Notes: generated from the sequence alone by a model not told the origin. A stretch of 25,618 nt of DNA from an uncultured Oscillospiraceae bacterium (GCA_958426425.1 CATZYY010000021.1:1-25618), one strand, 5' to 3'. Shown: positions 15,329 to 23,324, counted from the stretch's first letter. A program made the numbers and translations.

Positions 15329-17098
15329 ATGGGATATTCTTATCAGAGAAATGAAACGATCATACGGAACAAAACAAGAGAATTTTTCGGCGTGGGCGCC
15401 GTGGTAACCGCCTCCTCCTATCTGGTTCTTGTGGTGGACTTCATGCTGATCGGCTGGATTCTGGGCGCCGACGCGGTAGCCGCCGCCGGACTGTGCGACA
15501 GCTTTGTGGATATCGCGGAGTTTCCCGGTTTTGTCATCTCCTCCAGCGGCCCCATCGCCGTCGGCATCCTGATGGGCAAACGGCAGTACCGGCAGGCCGA
15601 CGGGGTGTTTACCCTCTCCTTTTTGATCTCCCTGGCGGGAGGTGTTCTGTGCTGGTGTCTGCTGCCCTTCTGCGACACCTTCGGCGCCCTGCTGGCCGGC
15701 AGTGACAGCGTCATTGCCCAAGAAGCGGCGCGGTATACCTTTTTCGTCATCGCCGCCTCTCCGTTTATCGCCCTGAATCTGGTCATATCCGGGTTTGCCA
15801 TTCTGGATAACCATTCCAAACTGGCCATGGGGCAGGTGGTGACGGCCAACGCGGTGAATATCGTCCTGGACATCGTGCTGATGAAATTCCTGCACATGGG
15901 GGTCGCCGGCGCGTCGGCCGCCTCCATGATGGGCAATATTGCGGGCATTGCCGTTGGCCTTCCGTATCTGCTGTCCAGAAAACGAACCTTCCATTTTACC
16001 TTGGAGTTCCGGGAACTGCGGGAGACCTGCCGGGCGCTGGGTTCGGCCTCCGTCTCCTTCTCTGTGGACAAGGCCTCCCGTATGTTCTCCACACTGGTGG
16101 TCAACCTGCTGCTGATGCGCTATACCGGCAGCATCGGCGTGGCGCTGTACGCCGTCTACGGCAGACTGAAGTTCGTGCTGCGCATTCTCGCGGGCGGGGC
16201 CCTGCAGACCATCTCCAGCCTTGGCAGCATGCTCTACGGGGAGCGGGACTTTTTCGGCATCCGGAACATGCTCTCCCTCCTGCTGAAATACACCTACGCC
16301 ATTGTCATGGCCGTGGTGATCGCGCTGACGATATTTTCCGCGGCCTTTCTCCGCTCTTACGGCATCGACCCCTACGCGCCGGGGACGCACACCCTCTTTG
16401 CGTTCCGCCTGATGCTGCTGTGCCTGCCCTTCCTGTGGTGCAACGAGCTGCTGGCCCGGTTTTACCCCGTGATCCAGCGGCAGAATCTGTCGGTCCTGCT
16501 GCTGACCCTGCAATATGTGGTGTGCAAAATCCTGATCCTCCTGCTGGGCGTGGCGGCCATTGTCCGATGGGGCCTGAGCCCTCTGCCTGCTGTGGCCCTC
16601 TGGTGTTTCCTGACAGAGGTCCTCTCCCTGGCAATCACGCTGATCTGGGAGAAAGCCCAGTACAAACAGATCTCTATTTTAGGCATGAAAGACCGGGGAG
16701 ATCTGGACTGCCACACTTTTTCCATCACCGGAAGGCCCGAGAGCGTGGCGAATATCCACCGGGAGATCGACTATTTCTGCCAGCAGAATCGAATTCCCCG
16801 CAACAAGGGAAACCTGTTGTCCATCGCCTTTGAGGAGGCAGCACTCAACATCATCAACCACGGCAAGCAGGTGGATACCATCGACATCTGCCTTCTGTTG
16901 GAGGATGGGAACCTGATCGTACGCATCCGGGACAACGGCCCGCAGTTTGACCCTCTGGCCTATGTGGACGAAAACGACATCCTCCAGATGAACAACATCA
17001 GACTGTTGGAACGGCTGGCCGATCAGAAAACATACACCCGCATCATGAACATGAACAATACGGTTCTCTCCATCAGTCTGGAGGCGTCGGCGGAATGA
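15329..17098 (+). CDS. MATE-family exporter fused to a C-terminal RsbW-like kinase domain
   Basis: This 589-residue protein has two parts. Residues about 15-450 are a MATE-type (MOP superfamily) antiporter with roughly twelve hydrophobic segments; FFGVGAVVTASSYLVLVVDF and the half-repeat near 235-260 fit the family. After a short basic linker, residues about 462-589 form a cytosolic GHKL/RsbW-like domain. Glu503 and Asn507 (EAALN) match the catalytic base and Mg ligand of SpoIIAB, and RDNGPQFDP (Asp535, Gly537) is the G1 box. The glycine-rich G2 lid seen in the neighbouring phosphatase-kinase is replaced by MNNIRLLERLAD, so ATP use may be weakened or changed. GAGGA precedes the ATG. Its stop overlaps the next start (ATGA). 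Regulation of transport by a STAS or phosphorylation partner is inferred. Ordinary MATE proteins are about 450 residues and lack this domain. Confidence 0.9.
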   Translation: MGYSYQRNETIIRNKTREFFGVGAVVTASSYLVLVVDFMLIGWILGADAVAAAGLCDSFVDIAEFPGFVISSSGPIAVGILMGKRQYRQADGVFTLSFLISLAGGVLCWCLLPFCDTFGALLAGSDSVIAQEAARYTFFVIAASPFIALNLVISGFAILDNHSKLAMGQVVTANAVNIVLDIVLMKFLHMGVAGASAASMMGNIAGIAVGLPYLLSRKRTFHFTLEFRELRETCRALGSASVSFSVDKASRMFSTLVVNLLLMRYTGSIGVALYAVYGRLKFVLRILAGGALQTISSLGSMLYGERDFFGIRNMLSLLLKYTYAIVMAVVIALTIFSAAFLRSYGIDPYAPGTHTLFAFRLMLLCLPFLWCNELLARFYPVIQRQNLSVLLLTLQYVVCKILILLLGVAAIVRWGLSPLPAVALWCFLTEVLSLAITLIWEKAQYKQISILGMKDRGDLDCHTFSITGRPESVANIHREIDYFCQQNRIPRNKGNLLSIAFEEAALNIINHGKQVDTIDICLLLEDGNLIVRIRDNGPQFDPLAYVDENDILQMNNIRLLERLADQKTYTRIMNMNNTVLSISLEASAE

Positions 17099-18459
17099 AT
17101 GCATATATTGCGGACCTCCGCCGGAATTTTCCCGCTATTGACGAGGTGCTCCGGCAGTATGGAGACGGCTCCATCGCAGACTATTTAGGCCAGCTCCGGC
17201 ACCGGCAGCTGCCTGAAATACTGCCTTCGGACGACCTTCTGGACGTAGTTCGGGCCTATCTGAGCCCGGTATTCGGTGAGGAAACCGCCGCCCACGCGGT
17301 GGCTTTATTGGGACGGCGGCGGTGTCTGTCCACCGCCAACCACCACCATCTGTCCTTTGATTACAGCACCGTGCAGGACACCCTGCTCTACGAGCAATGG
17401 CTGCGGAAAAACGGCGAACAGGAGGGAATCGTGCCCATTTTCGCAGTCTCCAATGTCAATTTGAAAAATGTGGTCTATCCCCGGGGAATTGTCCTGTACG
17501 ACTGCAGCCTCCCTGAAAAAAGGCTGCGCCTCCCCCTGTTTCCACTCAAAATGAAGCATACCTGCGTAGCAGGAATCGGCGAGGTCACCCCATCCATGGT
17601 CCAGGCGGCACAGGAACGGCTTTTGAAAGAAAAAAAGGACGGGACCATCGGTCCCGCCATGTTCCGTGCCGTCTCCGATTTTTATGAGAACATTCTGCTC
17701 TCGGACGCCGCCCAAAGCTGCGGCAGCTACCGGGAGCAGACCACGGTGGTCAACGCGCTTTTGTCCCAGCGGTACTTTACCGACCGGAGTCCCCGGTATC
17801 TGTGGATGGATTTTGAGACCATTGCCTCTGAACTGCTTCAGAAAGACCTGCGGCAGGAGAATTCCATTCCGCACCGGATTCTGTTCCATCCGGCGCTGCG
17901 ACAGCATCTTATGGTCCATCTGAACGGTGTTTCCGGCTGCTGGACGGGAACCTCGGCGGGCACCCACTTCTTCTGGGGCCTGGATTGCCATGGAGTTTTG
18001 TTTGCCATGCATCTGCAAACCATCAAAGGGGAGACACTGCTGACCGGAACGGACTCCGCTGGCTGCGCCGTCACCATCCCGTTTGCCGCTGACCCGGTCT
18101 GTGCGCATCTGAAGCAGAGGACGCTTCTGCCGTCCATGTTCCTGGACTTCCTGGAGACCTATTTCCTGCGGAACTACACGGTCTTCGGCGGATACTACCA
18201 GCCCACCTATCTTAAAAAGATGCAGGCAGGGCTGGTCAGCGCCTTTGAGGAGTTGGGGGTCTTCCGGCAGGAAGCGGAGATCATCCGGCAAAAGGTCAGC
18301 TATTCCACCATGGGACCAACTTATCTGATACGGGATCACGGCGACGGGCCATATCGGGTATCCACCGCCGAATTGCTGGAGCAGCCCATTTCAACGCCGG
18401 ATCTGGAACAACATCTGAAGATGTCCTTGATGGACTCCTATGCAATGCTGATTCCATAA
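17095..18459 (+). CDS. Unrecognised cytosolic protein, last gene of the MATE-kinase operon
   Basis: This 454-residue protein has no signal peptide or membrane segment, and I do not recognise its family. Its ATG overlaps the stop of the MATE-kinase gene (ATGA), which implies coupled translation and a shared role. A conspicuous conserved-looking stretch near residues 79-140 contains TANHHHLSFDYSTVQ, then IVPIFAVSN and VVYPRGIVLYD. The His triplet and Asp could be an active or metal site. The C-terminal half is mixed alpha/beta with Cys and aromatic residues (HFFWGLDCHGVLF; FGGYYQPTYLKK). Composition is normal for the window, with no sign of transfer or truncation. Together with the aminotransferase it may be an enzyme acting on the exported molecule, such as a ligase or condensing enzyme; that is a guess from context. 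A strong terminator follows 30 nt downstream. Confidence 0.85.
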   Translation: MNAYIADLRRNFPAIDEVLRQYGDGSIADYLGQLRHRQLPEILPSDDLLDVVRAYLSPVFGEETAAHAVALLGRRRCLSTANHHHLSFDYSTVQDTLLYEQWLRKNGEQEGIVPIFAVSNVNLKNVVYPRGIVLYDCSLPEKRLRLPLFPLKMKHTCVAGIGEVTPSMVQAAQERLLKEKKDGTIGPAMFRAVSDFYENILLSDAAQSCGSYREQTTVVNALLSQRYFTDRSPRYLWMDFETIASELLQKDLRQENSIPHRILFHPALRQHLMVHLNGVSGCWTGTSAGTHFFWGLDCHGVLFAMHLQTIKGETLLTGTDSAGCAVTIPFAADPVCAHLKQRTLLPSMFLDFLETYFLRNYTVFGGYYQPTYLKKMQAGLVSAFEELGVFRQEAEIIRQKVSYSTMGPTYLIRDHGDGPYRVSTAELLEQPISTPDLEQHLKMSLMDSYAMLIP

Positions 18460-18488
18460 GCCCAGTAAACGGTTCCCCCCTTAACAAG

Positions 18489-18534
18489 GCAGGTCGGGCA
18501 TCCCCTTAGGGGATGCCCGACCTGCTTCATTGTT
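18489..18534 (+). terminator. Strong terminator closing the partner-switching operon
   Basis: A 17-bp perfect stem (18489-18505 with 18509-18525) has a TTA loop and is followed by TTCATTGTTT. It lies between convergent genes, 29 nt after one stop and 16 nt before the other, and may serve both strands. The plus-strand T tail is the better one. Confidence 0.9.
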
Positions 18535-18540
18535 TAATGA

Positions 18541-19818
18541 TTACAGCACCAGCCGCAGCCGGAACCAGCCGTCTGTCAGGTCAAATTCACAAACAGCTCC
18601 ATGCTTCCGACAAAAAGCGGAGATGGACTGCACCCCCAGGCCGTGGCCCTCTTTTTGAGCCACTGGCAGGCCGCTGCTGTCAAAGGAGATATTGCCGGTA
18701 CAGGGATTGGAAATCTCCAGCATAACACCGGGGCTTCCCACCACCTTGCAGCAAATCTTACGCTGCTCCCGGGGCAGCGCAAGATTTGCGTGAATGGCAT
18801 TTTCCAGGGCATTGGCAAAAACAATGGCCAGCTCCCCTTCGTCCACCGGCAGATTATCAGGCAGGGAGATCTTTACATCCACACAGATACCCTGATTTTT
18901 GGCCTGGTCAAAATAGGAGGAAAACACAGCGTCCAGCACCGGCGGACGGCACCAGCGGATTTCCTTCTGTTCATCCAGCCGTTTCCGGGCGGCATCCAGA
19001 AATTCCAGTGCGGTCTCCCTGTCTCCGTGTGATACCAGTTCCGTCACCGTCTGGAGCTGATGGCGCAAATCATGACGCTGGATTCGAATGCTTTCCTCAA
19101 TTTCTTTCACCCGACGCACTTTTTCTTTCAACGCTGAAATCTGCACGGTCAGCAGCGCAGTGCTTTGCCGCTCCATTTGGATGCGATACTGCGCCAAAAG
19201 GCTTTTGAATACGGCAATATACACAAACACCAGGGGAATGATCGCGGCATACACGTAGGTCCGCTGGGCTTCATTTTCAAGATAACTGCCCGGCCACGCC
19301 GACACGAGAATGAGATAACCACAGAACACACAGGGAATCAGGGTAAGAACTCCCCAGCGGGCGGGCATCACCTGGATCAGCATGCGGAAGGGTTTTCGCA
19401 AATAGCGCCACTCCAGATAGATCACCGTCAAATAGAATATGCACATCAGCAGGACATTGACCAGCCAAGATAGGCCCATGGACTCCGTCAGCCAGCGGAT
19501 TATAGAGGCCGACAGTGCAGACACCATTATTTGTGTCATATAATTGAAAACTGCCTGTGCAGGGGTGTCGTTTGCTGCCCAGTAGGTAAGCACAGTGGCC
19601 GGAACGGAAATTACCAGATAAAACAGACGAAGTAATAACAATTCCCCGCCCATCCACAGTAAAACCCAGCTGGAAGCAATCACCCAAAGGCTGTAGACCG
19701 CCAGAATCAGCAACAGCTTTCTGCGTCCAAAGCGAAATTCAGTCAGACTTGCCATCATTCCAACGGTCATCATTGTGATAAAGTAGGTGCGAAAAGCGAG
19801 AAAGGCCGTATTTGTCAC
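18541..19818 (-). CDS. GHKL sensor histidine kinase (AgrC/VirS-like), no adjacent regulator
   Basis: This 425-residue membrane kinase has about six hydrophobic segments (about 5-215). A coiled linker follows (SALKEKVRRVKEIEESIRIQ) and then the H-box QRHDLRHQLQ with His249 as the likely phosphorylated residue. The GHKL ATPase domain has Asn340 in ALENAIHAN and the glycine lid GHGLGVQSI from residue 391. This layout matches peptide-sensing kinases such as AgrC. The start is GTG 19818, chosen because GGAGG lies 7 nt upstream. Such kinases are normally paired with a LytTR-type response regulator gene, but none is in this window on either side. It may be an orphan, or its partner lies elsewhere. 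It is probably transcribed from the promoter at 20143-20171, behind a small Cys-rich ORF. The ligand is unknown. Confidence 0.93.
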   Translation of the reverse strand: MTNTAFLAFRTYFITMMTVGMMASLTEFRFGRRKLLLILAVYSLWVIASSWVLLWMGGELLLLRLFYLVISVPATVLTYWAANDTPAQAVFNYMTQIMVSALSASIIRWLTESMGLSWLVNVLLMCIFYLTVIYLEWRYLRKPFRMLIQVMPARWGVLTLIPCVFCGYLILVSAWPGSYLENEAQRTYVYAAIIPLVFVYIAVFKSLLAQYRIQMERQSTALLTVQISALKEKVRRVKEIEESIRIQRHDLRHQLQTVTELVSHGDRETALEFLDAARKRLDEQKEIRWCRPPVLDAVFSSYFDQAKNQGICVDVKISLPDNLPVDEGELAIVFANALENAIHANLALPREQRKICCKVVGSPGVMLEISNPCTGNISFDSSGLPVAQKEGHGLGVQSISAFCRKHGAVCEFDLTDGWFRLRLVL

Positions 19819-19959
19819 AGCGAATCCTCCTCTAACCAGCAGCTGCTCCTGGCCATCTAAAATTACGAGGCCGCTGCTGGGAACAGCGTTACAGTCTGTC
19901 TGTTGTCCGGCACATAGCGGTCAAAGCCCCTGCGTCTTCCCCTCCGCTCCGGAAGGTCT

Positions 19960-20115
19960 TCACCTGCCCCTGTAAGCCGGAACAAGAGCAGCAGCGCTGC
20001 TGTCTGGCTGTCTTTCTTCATCATCAAATAAAGCACATTCGCAGTATAGCCGGCCGCTCTTCTGCAGCAAGACGAAATTTTTGCACACAGGACACCGGAG
20101 CCTGAACAGCTGCAT
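19960..20115 (-). CDS. Possible small Cys-rich (zinc-ribbon-like) protein
   Basis: This 51-codon frame begins MQLFRLRCPVCKNFVLL and continues RLYCECALFDDEE. Four cysteines (8, 11, 25, 27) in CxxC and CxC pairs could bind one zinc. An extended -10 promoter lies about 28 nt upstream and the kinase gene starts 141 nt downstream on the same strand, which is the main reason to list it. Against it: the ribosome site is weak, the tail is Ala/Arg-rich, and another minus frame is open across the same DNA. It might be a short accessory protein for the kinase, or a relic of a zinc-ribbon gene from a mobile element. Confidence 0.35.
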   Translation of the reverse strand: MQLFRLRCPVCKNFVLLQKSGRLYCECALFDDEERQPDSSAAALVPAYRGR

Positions 20116-20142
20116 TTTAACTTCAAAGCAACTTGTAAAATG

Positions 20143-20171
20143 AACATAGCATGGAAGGGAAAAACCGTCAA
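20143..20171 (-). promoter_or_regulatory. Extended -10 sigma-A promoter upstream of the small ORF and kinase
   Basis: Minus-strand TTGACG (20171-20166, five of six) is followed after exactly 17 nt by TATGTT (20148-20143), with TG-N just before the -10. The predicted start is near 20136. No other good promoter is visible before the kinase start at 19818, so this one probably drives it, giving a long leader that contains the small ORF. Confidence 0.55.
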
Positions 20172-20758
20172 GGGGGCGCAAAAAGAGGCACAACTATAGG
20201 ATACGACCACAAAGCACATTTTGACTATCGGGAAGCCCAGCCTGTTCTGAAACCAGGCGGCAGTGATGTCCCGTCAAAGCTGTCCGGCGTCTGCATCCAA
20301 AGGAAAGTGCCTTCCAAGAACTCCCACAAGAATCCATGCAAAAAACTCCCCTCCTTGCAGATCATCTTTGCTATTATTTTTGTTTTAGAGTTTTACAACC
20401 CTTCCAATAACCTTTGCCGAGCAGTGTTCTGCTGCGGGCCTGCCCTGGCTCGCGCAGCAAACAAATTTACTTCTCCACACACGGTTACACCCTCTGCTCC
20501 GTATAGTTTCCGGCATTCCATGGCCGCTGTACACCAACAAATCCTCAAAGTTTCCAAGCCAAAGCTCTTCCCGTTCCGCCATCTACACTTTGCAGCCACA
20601 TCACTTTAGAACAGCATGGACATAGAAGCGGTGCAGGCCATTCCGGGCATTACAACGCCGGATTACCCTACGGACCTGCATCCAGTCCATGATGCAGACC
20701 TGCACAAGCCACTTGGAATTTTATATTCTAGAGCAGTAAAAATGCATAAAAATGTCAA
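20172..20758. other. AT-richer intergenic stretch, no gene supported
   Basis: This region has lower GC than its neighbours. A 152-codon plus frame (20151-20609) and two overlapping minus frames of 65-68 codons (about 20385-20600) are present. None has a convincing ribosome site or domain, and the minus pair compete in different frames, as decayed coding DNA often does. I found no RNA gene or repeat here. Confidence 0.45.
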
Positions 20759-20796
20759 ACAGCGCACCGGCAGGAGGGTTCCTGCCGGTGCGCTGT
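20759..20796 (-). terminator. Strong hairpin terminator, probably for the minus-strand transcript
   Basis: A 17-bp perfect stem (20759-20775 with 20780-20796) has a four-base loop. On the minus strand it is followed by GTTTGACATTTTTATG, T-rich but not an immediate run. No plus-strand gene ends before it. The DUF285-type gene and the remnant after it (20858) end upstream on the minus strand, so it most likely terminates that transcript. It could act in both directions. Confidence 0.7.
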
Positions 20797-20857
20797 GTTT
20801 GTCAGGCATGGGGTCTCCCTGCGGGTGAGCCACCTAAGACCCCAAAAACGTAAAATT

Positions 20858-21077
20858 TCACTTTAGTAAGGAGACAAGTCCACTCCCGAGAATGGTACAA
20901 CACCGCACCTTCTGAAGAAGCGTCTCATATACCATCCTTGCCACCCGCAGAAAGGCCTTGATGATTGACCCATTATCTTTTTCCCGTATCCGCATCGATG
21001 CTGACTTTGTTCAACATCTGCAATTCTCGGCGCAAGTCCGGAGCACTCACCGTCTCGCCTGACGCAGTCCCTCTCTG
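20858..21077 (-). pseudogene. Possible frameshifted small gene after the DUF285-type gene
   Basis: Two adjacent minus-strand frames read like one protein. The first (from 21077, or a GTG about 30 nt in) gives SAPDLRRELQMLNKVSIDA and stops at 20973. The second, one base out of frame, gives SIIKAFLRVARMVYETLLQK and stops at 20858. A single indel would join them into about 60-70 residues. The terminator at 20759-20796 lies just beyond. The family is unknown, and chance frames remain possible. Confidence 0.35.
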
Positions 21078-22964
21078 TTAATTATTGGCAATGCCGTCTC
21101 CCTGGCAGGAGGTGCATCGGATCGTCCCTCTTCCGCTGCAGGTGGAGCAGGTCTCCAACTCCCAAGTCCCGGGCCCCACTCCATCATAGCCTCCGCCGGA
21201 CTCGTAATGCCGCACCTTGCCGATGCCGTCGCAGCTGTAGCAGGTCTTGTGGCCGGTGCCGTTGCAGAAGGCGCAGAGAATGGGGCGGCTGGAGGTGTCT
21301 GTATCCGAACTGGGAGTGGAACTGCTGCCGGAAGAAGCAGAGCCTCCGTCGGGCGTAAAGTGCCCAGTCAGCGTGTCTCCCCCGTTCTCATCTTGGAAGG
21401 AGGTATCCTGGCACCTTCCGCCAAGGTCGGAAAAAACAAAGCCGTCTCCATAGTAGATGTGCATTCGTCCGACATCAATGGGGTCGATATGCGTGATGGC
21501 TATCACCAATTCGTAAGAAGAAAGACCTCCCCCGGAAGTAGCCTTTTGCACAGCCCCGCTGCCGGTATAGTTGATATAGTATTCATCGTAGTTTATGTTG
21601 GATCTGGTGTTTCCCACCTGCAGGTGGAAGTCTCCATCCAGAAGATAATCTACATACTCCTGAAAGGCGGAGTGCCCGCAGTCAGTCTCAAAGCGGATCA
21701 TACCGCCGGTGTCCGTGGTCATGTCCGCATCCCGCACCAGCATATCGTGGAAAAAGCTGTCCGGGTCCTGAAGGATGACCGCACCGCCGCTCACCGCGGT
21801 CCCCGCATCGTCAGAGCCGCCGCCAGACGCGGCAAACACCGGGGCCGTACGGAAAGCGCACTTTTCAAAGATGTTTTCCATATCGGAGACATGGGAAACT
21901 TCCCATCCGCTCACGTCCAGGGTGGAAAGTCCGCTGCAGCCGTAGAACATCCAGCCGATGTCACCTGCGGACGAGATATCGAAACCACTTACATCCAATT
22001 CCTGCAGGCCGCTGCAGCCATGAAACATCCCGCTGAAATTGCTGACCCGGGACGTGTCAAAACGGCTCACATCCAGTCCGGAAAGACTTTCGCAGCGATG
22101 AAGCATACTTTTCATGCTGCTCACATTTTCCGTGTGGAAGCCGCTGACATCCAGCTCGCTCAGATTCTCACAGCCGTAAAACATGGAGCTCATATCGGTG
22201 ACGCGGGAAGTATCCCAGCCGCTCACATCCAGTGCAGTCAGACCCCTGCAACCCCAAAACACGGAACCCATGTCCGTGACATTTCCGGTTTCAAATCCGT
22301 CCACATCAACGCTCTCAAGCCGGTAACTGTGCGCAAACATGCTGTTCATATCGGCGGTGTTCTCTGTGTGAAAGGCGCCGTTGAATCGCATGGCCCCCGC
22401 ATTTTCATAGCAGGCAAACAGCTCTGAGCAGTCTGCCGGAGCGGCAACGCCGCCTTCGCCGGCGAGATACAGGTCAAACAAGTCCCCGCTCTCCTCCGTC
22501 CAGGCCATGACGGAGCCGTACCCGTTTTCGGAGACATCCCAGGCGTCCTCCGGGCAAGCTTCCAGGCTGTCCAGTACCGTGACGGAACACACCTGTGTCC
22601 GGGTCAGATCGCTGCCCAACACGGAACTGCCGTATTTTTCGTTGACGGTCTTCCCCTGGGCCGGATCGGCCATCAGCACATTGTCCTGCCAGCGGGCCGC
22701 CGGAGCCGCTTGCGCAGAGTCGTAAATGACTTCTTCGGCCTGTTCCGTATGGGTGGGAGTTTCCCGGCCCGACAGCACCAGGGACAGCAGGCCCATCACC
22801 CCCACTCCAACGGCGATGCCCAGCAGGAGCATGCCCCTGGCCGAACCGGCGCCTGCGTGTGCACGGTCAGGTGCGGCAGGCAGGGCTGCACCACAATTGC
22901 TGCAAAATTGGGCCTCTACGGGCTGTGCCTTCCGGCAGTGCGGACAGCTACGGTATGTCATCAT
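21078..22964 (-). CDS. Membrane-anchored BspA/DUF285-repeat protein with zinc-ribbon and DnaJ-type ends
   Basis: This 628-residue protein begins with a zinc ribbon (Cys7, 10, 21, 24: CPHC and CSNC), followed by one membrane segment (about 45-66). Residues about 190-370 hold seven or so DUF285/BspA-type repeats of about 24 residues (LDVSGWDTSRVTDMSSMFYGC is typical), known from surface proteins and adhesins. A beta-rich region and a Ser-rich linker follow. The last 65 residues carry four CxxCxGxG-like motifs (CAFCNGTG, CYSCDGIG, CSTCSGRG, CTSCQGDG; Cys564-620), the pattern of the DnaJ zinc-binding domain, with no J domain. I chose ATG 22964 over an ATG 24 nt upstream because GAGGGG lies just before it. 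With a zinc ribbon inside, the repeats and Cys-rich tail would be outside. The role may be binding or sensing; this is not established. Confidence 0.88.
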   Translation of the reverse strand: MMTYRSCPHCRKAQPVEAQFCSNCGAALPAAPDRAHAGAGSARGMLLLGIAVGVGVMGLLSLVLSGRETPTHTEQAEEVIYDSAQAAPAARWQDNVLMADPAQGKTVNEKYGSSVLGSDLTRTQVCSVTVLDSLEACPEDAWDVSENGYGSVMAWTEESGDLFDLYLAGEGGVAAPADCSELFACYENAGAMRFNGAFHTENTADMNSMFAHSYRLESVDVDGFETGNVTDMGSVFWGCRGLTALDVSGWDTSRVTDMSSMFYGCENLSELDVSGFHTENVSSMKSMLHRCESLSGLDVSRFDTSRVSNFSGMFHGCSGLQELDVSGFDISSAGDIGWMFYGCSGLSTLDVSGWEVSHVSDMENIFEKCAFRTAPVFAASGGGSDDAGTAVSGGAVILQDPDSFFHDMLVRDADMTTDTGGMIRFETDCGHSAFQEYVDYLLDGDFHLQVGNTRSNINYDEYYINYTGSGAVQKATSGGGLSSYELVIAITHIDPIDVGRMHIYYGDGFVFSDLGGRCQDTSFQDENGGDTLTGHFTPDGGSASSGSSSTPSSDTDTSSRPILCAFCNGTGHKTCYSCDGIGKVRHYESGGGYDGVGPGTWELETCSTCSGRGTIRCTSCQGDGIANN

Positions 22965-22996
22965 GTTCACCCCTCTATGCAGAGCCATCTGATTCT

Positions 22997-23024
22997 ATTG
23001 TATATACATTCCCAGAAAATTCAA
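22997..23024 (-). promoter_or_regulatory. Sigma-A promoter of the DUF285-type gene
   Basis: Minus-strand TTGAAT (23024-23019) is followed after 16 nt by TACAAT (23002-22997, five of six). It lies 32 nt upstream of the ATG, giving a leader of about 25 nt with GAGGGG in it. Spacing is one base short of ideal. Confidence 0.55.
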
Positions 23025-23324
23025 GGGGAATTAAACTGTGCCCACCCCCAACCAGAGATAACCTCATAATCCTCTTCACATCCTAAATAATATTCTGTCA
23101 AATCATATGCCGCATTAGGCACACCAGTCCGGCGGCGCAACGTTCCTTCCGGCGGCCGTTCTTTTCCTCTCTGATACTTTCTCCTCCATTGGCCTGCTCT
23201 TCTTACCCATCTTCTCTTTTGCCAGAAGACCTCGCGGACCCACCGTCCTCTTTCATTAAGGGGCTTCGTGGTTAGACTGCCCGGATTCACCATGGGGGGC
23301 CGTTTCCCCTGCCCTGACTGCGCT
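23025..23324. other. Intergenic stretch between permease and DUF285-type gene
   Basis: This 300-nt stretch lies between two minus-strand genes. A minus frame running out of the permease's 3' end in another phase (23461-23021) stays open; its last 30 codons look mildly protein-like (AAYDLTEYYLGCEEDYEV) but it has no start or ribosome site. No clear terminator for the permease transcript is visible. Confidence 0.4.

Noticed and set aside
15296..16513. 405-codon minus-strand frame
   Set aside because: It is antisense to the MATE-kinase gene. It is extremely Gln/Gly/His-rich, as expected from reading membrane-protein codons backwards.
17305..18339. 344-codon minus-strand frame
   Set aside because: It lies opposite the unrecognised 454-residue gene. 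The plus frame has ATGA coupling, balanced composition and a terminator behind it; the minus frame has no usable ribosome site.
20151..20609. 152-codon plus-strand frame as a gene
   Set aside because: There is no ribosome site or recognisable domain, and it overlaps the minus-strand promoter of the kinase transcript.
23097..23102. Perfect TTGACA on the minus strand
   Set aside because: At 16-18 nt spacing there is no acceptable -10 box. The TTGAAT/TACAAT pair nearer the gene is better placed.
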